This document shows positions 25,152-33,880 of a stretch of 40,111 nt of DNA, one piece after another. The stretch spans positions 336,783 through 376,893 of the forward strand of contig JAVSMS010000001.1 of NCBI GenBank assembly GCA_032027085.1, given 5' to 3'. The notes under the pieces are model-generated. The model worked only from the letters and a program-made list of their open reading frames with translations. It was not told the DNA's origin and ran no database searches. Numbering within the stretch: the first letter of the stretch is position 1; the number at the start of each line of letters is the position of its first letter. The DNA comes from Pseudorhodoplanes sp. (lineage in GTDB: Bacteria; Pseudomonadota; Alphaproteobacteria; Rhizobiales; Xanthobacteraceae). The translations under genes and the position numbers were made by a program.

Positions 25152-26318
25152 TCAGTCGAACATGATGTTCTCGACGAAGGTCTCCAACTGAATGGCCAAA
25201 TGATCGAATGTGCTTTGGTTCTCCTCAAACTCCGAGATGAAGTAAGGGATTCTCTCTTCGTCGAGGGCTTTCGAGTAGGCGACCTGCTCGTCCAGACCGG
25301 GCTCGCACATCTTTGCTGCGGCGAGGATGACGGCCTCCGCATTGGCCATCTTTACGCGCTTCAACAGCATCTTCTCTTTCGGCTTGCGCAGATCGTGCTG
25401 GACCGGCGAATAGGACGACTTTTGCAAATACGCCTCGGCCAAGTCCGTCACCGGATCCACTTTTGCCGTTACGTCCTCCACGAGGAAGCGCAGGCCTATG
25501 AACAGGTCGTCATCCACCACGTAGCAGGATCGAGAAATCGTCTGCAGCAGATCGATCGGAGGCGTCTCGCAGAAGCCGCCCTCAAACACCACTCGCATCT
25601 TGTCCTGCGCCCGCCTAGACCGCGCCTTGATCATGGGCAGCAAGGTTTCGACCAAGCCGTTGAACTCCTCACGCGGCAAGAAACCAGCCAACGAGACGAG
25701 GATCAGACATTCGTCGCCGCTCAACAGCCAGGGCTGCTCGCGTCGGATCGTATAGAGCTCGCGCATCAGAGCGCGCGATCTGTTGTAGAGCCCGATTGAG
25801 ATGCGAATAGCCTCATCCGTCACTTTGACTTTCGTCTCCGCCTCGATGTCACGCAGCAGGCGGCGATATTCGTTCGCAAGATATTCCGTCGCATGCTTCG
25901 AGTTGGCGTTCTGGGGCAGGTAGAGGATCTGGCTCTTGTAGCCGAAGTTGCGGCCCCAGATTGCCGCCAGGTTGCGCGCCGCGTCGCAGATGGGATGGGA
26001 GACGAAGAGATCGAGCTCGATGTTCTTGGTCAACGCAATATCGAGCGAGGTCTTTATAATTGAACAAAGATAGGAGCCGAAGTGGGACTCCGATTCGGTG
26101 CCGTCGGTCTGCGCACCGCGCATCCTGACCGGAAGCATGCCCGCCGCATGGGCCAGCTCCTCGGGGAAATAGACCTGAAAATGACCCAAGACCTTGCCGC
26201 CGTCAGCCCGCCAGGCGGCCACTGTCGGGTAGCTCGGGTCCTCCACGAGCTCGCGCGCGATGGAAAATATCTGGTCGAGCTCCTTGCCCTCCCATTCGGT
26301 GAAGTAATGCTTGCTCAT
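25152..26318 (-). CDS. bcrC: ATP-dependent benzoyl-CoA-type reductase, catalytic subunit (gamma/BcrC-like)
   Basis: This 388-aa protein belongs to the 2-hydroxyglutaryl-CoA dehydratase D/BcrC family. With BcrB it holds the active-site iron-sulfur clusters where the aromatic thioester is reduced. Landmarks: [20 protein letters not shown] near 36-55, possible cluster ligands Cys85 (GSYLCSII) and Cys111 ([11 protein letters not shown]), and the family motif [15 protein letters not shown] around Cys250. I prefer the ATG at 26318, about 9 bases after AAGGGA; an ATG at 26327 is possible. It lies between the BcrB-like and BcrA-like genes. Confidence 0.92.
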   Translation of the reverse strand: MSKHYFTEWEGKELDQIFSIARELVEDPSYPTVAAWRADGGKVLGHFQVYFPEELAHAAGMLPVRMRGAQTDGTESESHFGSYLCSIIKTSLDIALTKNIELDLFVSHPICDAARNLAAIWGRNFGYKSQILYLPQNANSKHATEYLANEYRRLLRDIEAETKVKVTDEAIRISIGLYNRSRALMRELYTIRREQPWLLSGDECLILVSLAGFLPREEFNGLVETLLPMIKARSRRAQDKMRVVFEGGFCETPPIDLLQTISRSCYVVDDDLFIGLRFLVEDVTAKVDPVTDLAEAYLQKSSYSPVQHDLRKPKEKMLLKRVKMANAEAVILAAAKMCEPGLDEQVAYSKALDEERIPYFISEFEENQSTFDHLAIQLETFVENIMFD

Positions 26319-26332
26319 GGTCGCCATTCCCT

Positions 26333-27667
26333 TCAAGCCGCCGACTGATGCCGCCTAGAAATTAGGCCTTCGAAGTAGGCATCGACCCGGTTTTTCATCT
26401 GTGCTTCCGAGATCACCTGTGGATCCATGAAATCCGATTCCAGGATCAAGGTGGGCAGGCCCAACCGCTCGGTGACGAACCGGCGCTGATCGGCCATGCC
26501 GGTGGAGACAGTGCGGCAGCTCTTGATGGGATGAAATATCACGCCATCGATACCGTACTTGCCGGCCGTATTTTCCAGCACCAGGGCCTGGTGGAACATG
26601 CTGTCCATGGCGTCGCGCGACATCAGTAGCTGGGTCGCGGCAAAGCTCTCCAGCGGACGCTCCAGATCGTAGGTATAGCCGGCGCATGTCCCTCCGGAGC
26701 CGAAAGACATGTACGAAGAAGTGACGAAGACGCCACCGAACTTTGCGAACAGATCGTCGAAACGACGGAATATCGGATAACAAGGCGTGCCGACGAGAGC
26801 GAGCCGGAACTGCTGCTCCACGGGCTCCATGCCGTTCTCGGTCTTTCGAAGAATCCCGATACCGTGCTTGACTCGGTATTCCATCTCTTCCACCAGCTCG
26901 GTGAAATAGGTGGCCCCCTCCTTCGTCCCACGGAAGGCGTTGGCGACGCCGAGAAAAACCGTGCCGTCAGTCATCGCATTATAGACAGCCGGCCGGTTCT
27001 TGTTCAGCTCGACCACCCGTTGCCAGGCAAGGGACATGTCGTTCGCGTGACGCAGAACCTCGCGGAACTTGTCGATGTCGAACTTCTTCTTGGTCACGCG
27101 CTCGCACACCGCGATCAATTCCTTGATTTGACCCAGGACGTAGCGCTGCTCGAAGGCAAACTCCTCGCTGCCCGGCTGGCTCTTGCTCTCAGGTGAGCGG
27201 GTTCCCGGAATGTCAATAGTGACCACGGGAATCCCATAGAGCCGCTCCCAGATCTCGGCCCACTTGATGTAGGTGTTGCAGCCGTTGGTCAGCACCGCCA
27301 TGCTGGGTTTAGGAACTCGTCCCATGGGGTGCTCGCCGCCCTTCAATTGAAGGGCGAGGTCGGCTTTCACATAGCCGCAGACGTCGGACGAATAGCCATA
27401 GTCCTCGGCCACAGCCAGATATTCGCTTGAAACCCGTCGAATGGCCGTCTGCAGAGAATTCATCTCGGGAAAGGTTACGGGCATGCCGAAGGTTTGCAGG
27501 ATCTCGTTGAAGCTACCGACAACGAACACGTAGGCCGCCCCTTCCCCGGCGTTCGCGGCCCGTGTCAGGTCGGCGAACCATTCGCGAAACATGCGCGCGC
27601 CGCTCTCGATGCCCCGGCCAATAACTTCTGGACCCGCCGCAGAGCTTTCTCGGCCTTCCGTTGCCAT
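26333..27667 (-). CDS. bcrB: ATP-dependent benzoyl-CoA-type reductase, catalytic subunit (beta/BcrB-like)
   Basis: This 444-aa protein is the BcrB/BzdO-like partner of the catalytic dimer (BcrB about 438 aa, BzdO about 448 aa, from memory). Landmarks: [13 protein letters not shown] near 67-78, [14 protein letters not shown] with Cys97, [12 protein letters not shown] with Cys130, [14 protein letters not shown] with Cys328, and [13 protein letters not shown] with Cys384. Some of these cysteines should bind the [4Fe-4S] clusters. It is the first gene of the long unit running to 16557. The ATG at 27667 follows GGGAGAGGA. The upstream region is shared with the divergent MarR gene. Confidence 0.93.
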   Translation of the reverse strand: MATEGRESSAAGPEVIGRGIESGARMFREWFADLTRAANAGEGAAYVFVVGSFNEILQTFGMPVTFPEMNSLQTAIRRVSSEYLAVAEDYGYSSDVCGYVKADLALQLKGGEHPMGRVPKPSMAVLTNGCNTYIKWAEIWERLYGIPVVTIDIPGTRSPESKSQPGSEEFAFEQRYVLGQIKELIAVCERVTKKKFDIDKFREVLRHANDMSLAWQRVVELNKNRPAVYNAMTDGTVFLGVANAFRGTKEGATYFTELVEEMEYRVKHGIGILRKTENGMEPVEQQFRLALVGTPCYPIFRRFDDLFAKFGGVFVTSSYMSFGSGGTCAGYTYDLERPLESFAATQLLMSRDAMDSMFHQALVLENTAGKYGIDGVIFHPIKSCRTVSTGMADQRRFVTERLGLPTLILESDFMDPQVISEAQMKNRVDAYFEGLISRRHQSAA

Positions 27668-27765
27668 TGTTTCCTCTCCCTTGGTCCTGAGAGCCCGGCC
27701 TGCATAGTCCGGCCCCTGGTTTTCCTGGAATCGCTGCCCCGAGGAAAAAAACTTGAAACTGGAAG

Positions 27766-27795
27766 TATATGTTCACCCAAATCCGCCACTGTCAA
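27766..27795 (-). promoter_or_regulatory. Probable promoter of the reductase unit
   Basis: On the minus strand a perfect TTGACA (27795-27790) is followed by CATATA/TATACT-like -10 candidates at spacings of 18-20 bases. The spacing is not ideal, which would suit an activator-dependent promoter. The ACG-N2-CG-N2-CGT palindrome of the other units is absent. Confidence 0.45.
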
Positions 27796-27810
27796 GAAAT
27801 TTCCAATTTC
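27796..27810. promoter_or_regulatory. Inverted repeat GAAATT-TCC-AATTTC next to the -35 box
   Basis: A perfect 6-3-6 inverted repeat directly upstream of the reductase -35 box and upstream of the divergent MarR gene. Size and symmetry suit a MarR-family operator, and the position suits activation of the reductase unit. The binding protein is not shown by sequence. Confidence 0.5.
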
Positions 27811-27874
27811 ATATTTTTTCCGCTTATATCGGCAACCGCGCGGGCTGATGCGGCGCGTCAAACTGGAGCTCAAA

Positions 27875-28330
27875 ATGAGGCCGAAATTCAGAGACCGGTT
27901 GCTATCTCACCTTTTGGCACGCGCCAGCCACGACCTCAGCCGGAAATACCTCCAGGCGGTCCGCGAGCGAGGCTACACGGCGCGCCAATGGCGCCTGCTC
28001 GGCTGTCTCTGGGACGAGAAGTGCCTGACCCTGACGGAATTATCGCAGCTGATCTTCTGCAGCCAGTCCACCACGACACGGCTGGTGGACAGGCTTCTTG
28101 AACTCGGGCTTCTGGAGAAACGGGTCGATGACGTCGACCGCCGCAAATTCTACGTCTCGCTGAGCGAAAAGGGCCGCCAAAGCATCGAGGATCTGGTGGA
28201 TTTCGCCGAGACGACAGAGCGCGAAATCATCAAGATTCTAGGCGCCAACCGGGTGGCGCGGATCATGCGCGACCTGCTCGAGATCACCAGAATCTTTGGA
28301 AACGGCGTCGACCGGGACCATACGGCCTAA
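27875..28330 (+). CDS. MarR-family transcriptional regulator (BadR-like role possible)
   Basis: This 151-aa protein has a MarR winged helix: YTARQWRLLGCLWDEKCLTL, then LTELSQLIFCSQSTTTRLVDRL, then LGLLEKRVDDVDRRKFYVSLSEKG with the wing Asp-Arg-Arg. I chose the ATG at 27875, which follows GGAG by 6 bases; an ATG at 27848 lacks a ribosome site. The gene is divergent from the reductase unit and shares its control region, where an inverted repeat lies. In Rhodopseudomonas the MarR protein BadR controls benzoyl-CoA reductase genes, so a similar local role is likely. The ligand is probably an aromatic CoA ester (inference). Confidence 0.9.
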   Translation: MRPKFRDRLLSHLLARASHDLSRKYLQAVRERGYTARQWRLLGCLWDEKCLTLTELSQLIFCSQSTTTRLVDRLLELGLLEKRVDDVDRRKFYVSLSEKGRQSIEDLVDFAETTEREIIKILGANRVARIMRDLLEITRIFGNGVDRDHTA

Positions 28331-28385
28331 ACGAACGCGAACGAGATTCCATTCCGATTCGTTTTGTTCAGCTCCGAACTCGGCT

Positions 28386-28468
28386 GTGTTCACACTGAAT
28401 TCACCTCTGACTTCGGACGTATTCATGTGAATTCACCCCGGATGCAGAGGTGTTCATGCTGAGTCGAC
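28386..28468. repeat. Three degenerate direct repeats (GTGTTCA-type, ~32-base period)
   Basis: Three related copies start at 28386, 28419 and 28450: GTGTTCACACTGAATTCACC, GTATTCATGTGAATTCACCC and GTGTTCATGCTGAGTCGAC. They lie between the MarR gene and the promoter of the ligase gene, outside any gene. Origin is unknown; they could be binding sites or a remnant of a mobile element end. Confidence 0.45.
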
Positions 28469-28552
28469 TTTTTCGACAGCTAGCTCAACCCGGCTTCCGC
28501 ATGGCAGCCTATTCGGCAGCGTGATGTCCCTGCTCGCCTGCGCGGGCATCGG

Positions 28553-28581
28553 TTGACGGGTTTTGGCCATTCATCTATCTT
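28553..28581 (+). promoter_or_regulatory. Sigma70-type promoter of the acyl/aryl-CoA ligase gene
   Basis: TTGACG (28553-28558) and TATCTT (28576-28581) are 17 bases apart. The start site would fall within or just before the palindrome at 28592-28603, and the ATG at 28634 follows. Confidence 0.68.
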
Positions 28582-28591
28582 AATTAACAAT

Positions 28592-28603
28592 ACGCTCGAT
28601 CGT
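28592..28603. promoter_or_regulatory. Operator copy 3: ACG-N2-CG-N2-CGT palindrome
   Basis: Core ACGCTCGATCGT followed by TTTG, about 10 bases downstream of the -10 box. Same element as at 9282, 16403 and 36193, here on the plus-strand ligase promoter. Confidence 0.68.
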
Positions 28604-28633
28604 TTTGTACGGGCAGGGAGAGGGGGGCTTTCG

Positions 28634-30274
28634 ATGACCGATATTAAGGCCGCACTCGATTATCCGGAGGACGACGTCCGCCGGTACAAAGAAGCCGGCT
28701 ATTGGACCGACGCCATACCGCACAACGTGCTGGCCGAATGGGCGAAAAAGACGCCGGACGCGCCTGCCCTGATCGGTCCTAATACCAGCCTTTCCTATGC
28801 TGACTTAAATGAGAAATCGCGGCGCTTCGCGTCCGGGTTGCTTGGCGTGGGCATCCGACGCGGCGACGTGATCGGGTTGCAGCTGCCGAACATTCCGGAA
28901 TTCCTGATTGCCTATCTTGGAGCCCAGATGATGGGGGCGGTGCCATGTATGTTCCACATGCCCTATCGAAGCGGCGAACTGGAAACGATGATCGCCCATG
29001 TCAGGCCACGGGCGATCGTCTGCGTGGGCGCTTCCGAGAAATACGACGCACCGGCCCTGATGCGGCAGTTGCGAGAGCGGTCGCCGACCCTGGAAGCAAT
29101 CATCGTGGTGGGTGGACAGGCCCCAGCCGGCTGCCTGGCCTTCGACCACCTGTCTTCCACAGACATCGTCGAAATTTCAGACAAGCCGGAAGCCGATGAC
29201 CCGGCGGTCATCCTGTTCACATCGGGCACCTCGGCGCAGCCGAAGGCTGTGGTCCACGGGCATCGGACCCTGACTGCAAGCTCCTTTCATACTGGAGCCC
29301 GCATGGGCATCACCGCGCGGGATGTCGTGCTGTGCGCGCCTGCTCATACGCATGCGTTTGGCCTCTGCATCGCCGTCACCATCCTGCTGAGCGGTGCGGC
29401 CAATGTGTTGCTGCCGGAATACTCGCCGCAGGCGCTTGCCAAGACGATTCAGAGAGCCAAGCCGACAGTCATATTATGTGGATTTGCCCATATCCAGGCC
29501 GGCCTAGGAGCGCGCCTCTGGGGGCCTGACGTCACCCGCAGCGTGGAGCGGGTCTTCACCGGCGGCGCATTCTGCCCGCCCGAGGTCCTACGGTCGCTCG
29601 AGGCCGCTTTGTCCGGCGGCAAGGTCTTTCAGGTCTGGGGCATGACCGAAGTTTGGATGCCGATCCTTCATGACTTGAGGGCTCCGATGGAATTGCGGGC
29701 TACCAGTCTCGGCTTGCCGCCGGTCGGCCATGAGGTGCGGGTAGCGGCAAGTGACGGCACGGTCCCTGCCCCGGGAGAAGAGGGCGAGCTTCAGATGCGT
29801 GGACCCTTCCTGATGGCCCGCTACTACGGAAACGACCCGGCGACCCGAGAGGCGTTCACGGACGACGGCTGGTTCCGCACCGGCGACATGGCCACCATCG
29901 ACGAGAACGGTTTCATTGCGATAACCGGGCGGCTCAAGGACGTCATCAATCGCGGCGGGATCAAGATCAATCCGCTGGATATCGAAGCACTGATGGACGC
30001 ACATCCGGCCGTGCAGATATCGGCGGTGGTGCCGATGCCTGACGAGATGCTGGGTGAGCGAGCCTGTCTCTTCGTGCAGCCGGTCCCCGGGCGGGTGCTG
30101 ACCCTTGACAAGGTGTGCGAATATCTGGCGGCCAACAACGTGGCGAAACTGCGCTGGCCCGAGCGCCTAGAGTTCATCGAAGCCATGCCGATGACTGCAA
30201 CGCGCAAGGTCACCAAACGAAAGCTGGTGGAAATTCTAAAGCAGCGGACCGCAATGCCAGAAGCACAAGTCTAG
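28634..30274 (+). CDS. AMP-forming acyl/aryl-CoA ligase
   Basis: This 546-aa adenylate-forming enzyme should activate a carboxylic acid with ATP and CoA to its CoA thioester. The ATG at 28634 follows a G-rich ribosome site; the open frame extends upstream but through the promoter. Motifs: phosphate loop ILFTSGTSAQPKAVVH (193-208), FQVWGMTEVW (A5 core), WFRTGDMATID (A7), GRLKDVINRGGIKI (A8), and the C-terminal PMTATRKVTKRKL with the conserved lysine Lys525. The glycine usually before that lysine (TGK) is Arg. It is about the size of the cyclohexanecarboxylate ligase AliA and does not show the benzoate-ligase (BadA) signature that I would expect, so the substrate may be an alicyclic or substituted aromatic acid. 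Pat-type acetylation of Lys525 is possible. Confidence 0.92.
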   Translation: MTDIKAALDYPEDDVRRYKEAGYWTDAIPHNVLAEWAKKTPDAPALIGPNTSLSYADLNEKSRRFASGLLGVGIRRGDVIGLQLPNIPEFLIAYLGAQMMGAVPCMFHMPYRSGELETMIAHVRPRAIVCVGASEKYDAPALMRQLRERSPTLEAIIVVGGQAPAGCLAFDHLSSTDIVEISDKPEADDPAVILFTSGTSAQPKAVVHGHRTLTASSFHTGARMGITARDVVLCAPAHTHAFGLCIAVTILLSGAANVLLPEYSPQALAKTIQRAKPTVILCGFAHIQAGLGARLWGPDVTRSVERVFTGGAFCPPEVLRSLEAALSGGKVFQVWGMTEVWMPILHDLRAPMELRATSLGLPPVGHEVRVAASDGTVPAPGEEGELQMRGPFLMARYYGNDPATREAFTDDGWFRTGDMATIDENGFIAITGRLKDVINRGGIKINPLDIEALMDAHPAVQISAVVPMPDEMLGERACLFVQPVPGRVLTLDKVCEYLAANNVAKLRWPERLEFIEAMPMTATRKVTKRKLVEILKQRTAMPEAQV

Positions 30275-30287
30275 CAGACTGTTGAGC

Positions 30288-30515
30288 GTAATGATTTCAG
30301 GTTGTCGTCATGCCGCGTTCGCAGTCAAGCTTGCGAAGACTACGTAAACTTGTCTACGCGGACATCCACGTTCTTACGACAGATCAGCAAAGCAAGGCGT
30401 GGATGGCCGGGACAAGTTACACCGGGCCAGGCCCAGTTGCCCGGTCATGAGAGATTCATCAGGCTTCAGTGGATTGAGCGCCCCTCAGGCCGACCTTCCC
30501 GAAGTAATGATTTCA
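30288..30515. repeat. Intergenic repeat element with 12-base flanking direct repeats
   Basis: The sequence GTAATGATTTCA occurs at 30288-30299 and 30504-30515. Between them lies a palindromic segment with CATCCACG (30363-30370) and CGTGGATG (30398-30405), followed by GGCCGGGACAAG. This middle part resembles intergenic palindromes that I remember from Bradyrhizobium and Rhodopseudomonas genomes. It fills the gap between the converging ligase and livF genes. Whether it acts as a mobile repeat, a terminator or mRNA stabiliser is not known. Confidence 0.5.
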
Positions 30516-30546
30516 ACACTGAGCGGACGATGACGTATTGAGGGAA

Positions 30547-31260
30547 CTACTCTCCGACGCCAATAAGCCGATTCAGCCGTTCGCTGTCCTCCAACAGCGC
30601 CGTGCTCTCACCATCATAGATAACTCGACCGCGATCAAGAACGACGGCAACATCGGAGAAGCGAAGCGCGAGCCGGGAATTCTGCTCCACCAGGATAATG
30701 GCAAGGCCTTCTTCGTCGCGCAGACGGTAAAGAGCCTTGATCAACTGCTCGACGATGATCGGCGCCAAGCCTTCCGACGGCTCATCCATGAGCACCAGAC
30801 TAGGATTGCCCATAAGGGCGCGGCCGATCGCCAGCATCTGCTGCTCACCGCCTGACAGATGGCAACCCATGTTGGAGCGGCGCTCGGCCAGGCAGGGAAA
30901 CAAGTCGCACACGGCGTCCACTGTCCAGCGGCCGGGACGGGACGCTATTTTAAGGTTTTCCAGCACCGTCAGCGACGGAAAGATGTGACGTTCCTGAGGG
31001 ACCAGCCCGATGCCATACCGAGACCTCATATGCACCGGCGCGTGAGTGATCTCGTTATTCTCAAAGTAGATTTGTCCGAAGCGCATGCGGGTATGACCCA
31101 TCACCGTGGTCAGGAGGGTCGTCTTGCCCACGCCGTTACGTCCCAAGAGCGCCAGGATGCCCCCCGCCGGGACTGTAAAGCTGACCTTGTCCAGGACCAT
31201 GGTTTCCCCATAACCGGCGGTCACCCGGTCCATGACCAAAACGGGGGGGATGTCACGCAT
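30547..31260 (-). CDS. livF: ABC transporter ATPase LivF-type
   Basis: This 237-aa ATPase energises the branched-chain/aromatic acid permease. Walker A LLGRNGVGKTT, signature HLSGGEQQM, Walker B LVLMDEPSEGLAP, and the H-loop-equivalent ILVEQN as in LivF proteins. I prefer the ATG at 31260 (overlapping the LivG stop as ATGCGTGA) over the GTG at 31272. It is the last gene of the unit starting at 36134. Confidence 0.93.
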   Translation of the reverse strand: MRDIPPVLVMDRVTAGYGETMVLDKVSFTVPAGGILALLGRNGVGKTTLLTTVMGHTRMRFGQIYFENNEITHAPVHMRSRYGIGLVPQERHIFPSLTVLENLKIASRPGRWTVDAVCDLFPCLAERRSNMGCHLSGGEQQMLAIGRALMGNPSLVLMDEPSEGLAPIIVEQLIKALYRLRDEEGLAIILVEQNSRLALRFSDVAVVLDRGRVIYDGESTALLEDSERLNRLIGVGE

Positions 31261-32008
31261 GACCGCCTTCACCCAAATAGACGTCCTTCACCCGCTGATC
31301 GTTTCGTATCTCGCGCGGCGTACCCTGGACCAAGATGCCCCCCCGGACCAGCACAGTGATATGCTTAGCAAACCGGAACACCAGATCCATGTCGTGCTCG
31401 ATGATCAACACCGCCATGTCCTCGCAAAGCTCGGTAATGATATCGAGCAGAAGATGGCTTTCCTCCTTCGGCACCCCTGCCGCGGGCTCGTCCAAGAGCA
31501 ATACTTTCGGCTCCAGCCCGAGCGCGATGGCAATCTCAACCAGCCGCTGACGGCCGTATGGCAGCTCGCTGACGAGCATTGCGGCATGCTCCGCCATGCC
31601 CAAGCGCGCTAGCAGCGCCATGCCCTCATCGATCACGCTGCTGTTGCGGCCAAGCGGGCGAAAAAACGACATTGCCGAGCCCGTGCGTTCGGCAATGGAC
31701 ATGCAGACGTTCTCGAGCACCGAAAGGCCGGTGAATAGCGAGTTGATCTGGAAGGTGCGCGCCAACCCGAGCTTGACCCGCTCGGCCCGGCTGAGCTGTG
31801 TAATCTCCCTGCCCATCAGCATGACCTGGCCAGCGCTCGGCTCCAGAACGCCGGTCAATAGATTGATGAAGGTGGTCTTGCCTGCTCCGTTGGGACCGAT
31901 AAGGGCGCTACGATCGCCCTTGGCGATCTTGAAGTTGATCGACCGAGCGACTACCAGAGAGCCGAAGGCCTTGCCCAAATTCCGAGTCTCCAAGGCCAAC
32001 GCGCTCAT
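31253..32008 (-). CDS. livG: ABC transporter ATPase LivG-type
   Basis: This 251-aa ATPase pairs with LivF. Walker A LIGPNGAGKTTFINLLTG, a LivG-typical Q-loop region LARTFQINSLF, a signature region ELPYGRQRLVEIA, and Walker B VLLLDEPAAGVP with ILIIEHDMDLVF. The classic signature S-G-G-Q is replaced by PYGRQ, as is common in LivG. The ATG at 32008 overlaps the LivM stop (ATGA). Confidence 0.94.
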   Translation of the reverse strand: MSALALETRNLGKAFGSLVVARSINFKIAKGDRSALIGPNGAGKTTFINLLTGVLEPSAGQVMLMGREITQLSRAERVKLGLARTFQINSLFTGLSVLENVCMSIAERTGSAMSFFRPLGRNSSVIDEGMALLARLGMAEHAAMLVSELPYGRQRLVEIAIALGLEPKVLLLDEPAAGVPKEESHLLLDIITELCEDMAVLIIEHDMDLVFRFAKHITVLVRGGILVQGTPREIRNDQRVKDVYLGEGGHA

Positions 32009-32994
32009 GCAGGACGCCTCCGCCAATAGGCCGGACGCTCATCCCAAAGCCCGACAATTCCATTGCGCGCGAAAAACACCGCCGCCACGAGCATCAGACC
32101 GATGCCGAGTTGCCAGTATTCAGGATACTGTTTGGCCAGTTGGTCTTGGATCACCATGTAAACCGGAGCGCCGACGAGGGCGCCATAGAGCCGGCCGGTG
32201 CCCCCGAGAATTAGAATGATGAGCACGTCCGCCGAACGCCCGAAGCTCAGCACGTCGTCACCGACAAACTGCGTGGTCTGGGCCAGCAACCCGCCAGCGA
32301 CACCTGCCATAGCGGAAGAGATGGTGTAGATGATCAGCTTGCGCCGATGCACAGGCGTGCCGATCGCATGCATGCGGGCCTCGTTCTCGCGGATGCCCTT
32401 GAGCGATTGGCCGAAAGGCGAAAAAACAACGATCCGCGCGATAAGGAAACTGACCAGCACGACCGCGAGCGCATAAAAGTATCCGGTACGCCCGTAGAAA
32501 TCGAAACTGAAGATGCCCAACAGCGGGTCCATCATGATGCCTGACAGCCCGTTCGCGCCTCCGGTAATGTGGCCCTGCTCGTTGGTAAACTCATGCAGAA
32601 GGATGGCCGTTGCGATCGTCAGCATCAGTAACGTCAGGCCGTGCGTTCTAAGGATTACCCATCCCGAGATCAATCCGACCAATGCAGCCGAAGCACCGGC
32701 CGCCACGAGGCCGGTCAATGGCTCGTTCCAACCGGCATGGACGGAAAGGATGCCGGCCGCGTAGGCGCCAACGCCAAACAGAGCCGCGTGGCCTAGCGTC
32801 ACAATGCCGGCGAAGCCGAGAATGAGATCGAGCGACAAGGCGAACATCGCCATGATCAGGATCTGCGATCCCAATTGCAGATAAGTGGGAAATGCGAAGA
32901 AGGCGGCAACGGCGAGCGCCCAAGGCAGAACCTCGATCAGATGGAAACGATGGCGCCTGGTGAGGAAGGCAACGGATTCTCCGTCGTGGATCAC
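32005..32994 (-). CDS. livM: ABC transporter permease LivM-type
   Basis: This 329-aa inner-membrane permease has about eight to nine hydrophobic segments, including LPWALAVAAFFAFPTYL and ILIMAMFALSLDLILGFAG. The LivM landmark GFAGIVTLGHAALFGVGAY is present, and the cytoplasmic ATPase-contact loop is PFGQSLKGIRENEARMHAIG. I chose the GTG at 32994 because AAGGAG lies about 8 bases upstream; an ATG at 33030 would overlap LivH by 31 bases. Confidence 0.93.
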   Translation of the reverse strand: MIHDGESVAFLTRRHRFHLIEVLPWALAVAAFFAFPTYLQLGSQILIMAMFALSLDLILGFAGIVTLGHAALFGVGAYAAGILSVHAGWNEPLTGLVAAGASAALVGLISGWVILRTHGLTLLMLTIATAILLHEFTNEQGHITGGANGLSGIMMDPLLGIFSFDFYGRTGYFYALAVVLVSFLIARIVVFSPFGQSLKGIRENEARMHAIGTPVHRRKLIIYTISSAMAGVAGGLLAQTTQFVGDDVLSFGRSADVLIILILGGTGRLYGALVGAPVYMVIQDQLAKQYPEYWQLGIGLMLVAAVFFARNGIVGLWDERPAYWRRRPA

Positions 32995-32999
32995 GGCCG

Positions 33000-33872
33000 T
33001 TATCTCCTTCCGAAGAGGCCGTTCGGCCATTTGAGAAGCACGATAAACGTGACCATGAAAAAGAAGAACGCCCCCAGCTTGGGGAAGAAGTACTTGCCCG
33101 CGTTGTCGACGATTCCCAACGTCAGGGCGGCAAAGAAAGCCCCGCGGATGCTGCCGAGCCCGCCGACGGCCACGACCACGAGAAAATAGACTAGATATTC
33201 GATCGCGAAGGTCGGCGTCAGGCCCAGGATCCTGATGCCAAGGGCGCCGCCCATCGCAGCGAGCGCGCTCCCAAGCGCAAAGGTCAGCGTGAAAAGGCGG
33301 TCCACATCGATGCCTACGGACTGCGCCATCACCCTGTTATCGACGGCCGCCCGGATCATGGCGCCAATCGTGGTGCGCTCGATGCCGTACCAGAGCCCGA
33401 TGATAGCGGCGAGGCCCACGACGTTGAGAAAGGCGCGATAGGTGGGGAACTTACGGAAGCCCAAGTCGACCTGGCCCGACAGGTAATCCGGGATCTGCAG
33501 CTGGATGTTGAGCGGGCCCCAGATCATCGTGGCCATCGCCACGGATATGAACACCAAACCGATCGTCAGCTTCGCCTGATCGAGCAAGCTGGCCTGATAG
33601 AGCGGGCGATAAAGGAAACGCTCGAACGGGACGCTGACCAGGCCAGTAGCGACGGCGGCGAGCAACACAGCCAGCAGAAAGGGTATCCCGAGCTGGCTCA
33701 TCGCCGACGCGGCGAAATAGCCGCCGATCATGGCGAAAGCCCCATGGGCCAAGTTGGCGAAGCCCATCAACCCCATGGTGACGCTGAGTCCCACCGAGAC
33801 GATGAACAGGATGATGGCGAAGGACACGCCGTCGAACACAACGCTGACAATGATGTCGAAAATATTGGGCAT
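33000..33872 (-). CDS. livH: ABC transporter permease LivH-type
   Basis: This 290-aa membrane protein has the LivH pattern GLSVTMGLMGFANLAHGAFAM and about eight hydrophobic segments, and the contact loop RTTIGAMIRAAVDNRVMAQSVGID. It forms the channel with LivM; substrate comes from the binding protein at 15062-16252. The ATG at 33872 lies 8 bases after the hcrB stop, and a GTG at 33896 is less likely because it lies in hcrB. Confidence 0.93.
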   Translation of the reverse strand: MPNIFDIIVSVVFDGVSFAIILFIVSVGLSVTMGLMGFANLAHGAFAMIGGYFAASAMSQLGIPFLLAVLLAAVATGLVSVPFERFLYRPLYQASLLDQAKLTIGLVFISVAMATMIWGPLNIQLQIPDYLSGQVDLGFRKFPTYRAFLNVVGLAAIIGLWYGIERTTIGAMIRAAVDNRVMAQSVGIDVDRLFTLTFALGSALAAMGGALGIRILGLTPTFAIEYLVYFLVVVAVGGLGSIRGAFFAALTLGIVDNAGKYFFPKLGAFFFFMVTFIVLLKWPNGLFGRR

Positions 33873-33880
33873 GGTCCGCT

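Noticed and set aside
27668-27874. FNR/AadR-type box (TTGAT-N4-ATCAA) at the reductase promoter
   Set aside because: I looked for the motif in the reductase-MarR control region and found no acceptable match; only the GAAATT-N3-AATTTC repeat is clear.
28386-28468. CRISPR array
   Set aside because: Only three degenerate copies, with units too divergent and spacers of about 12 bases; no cas gene is present in the window.
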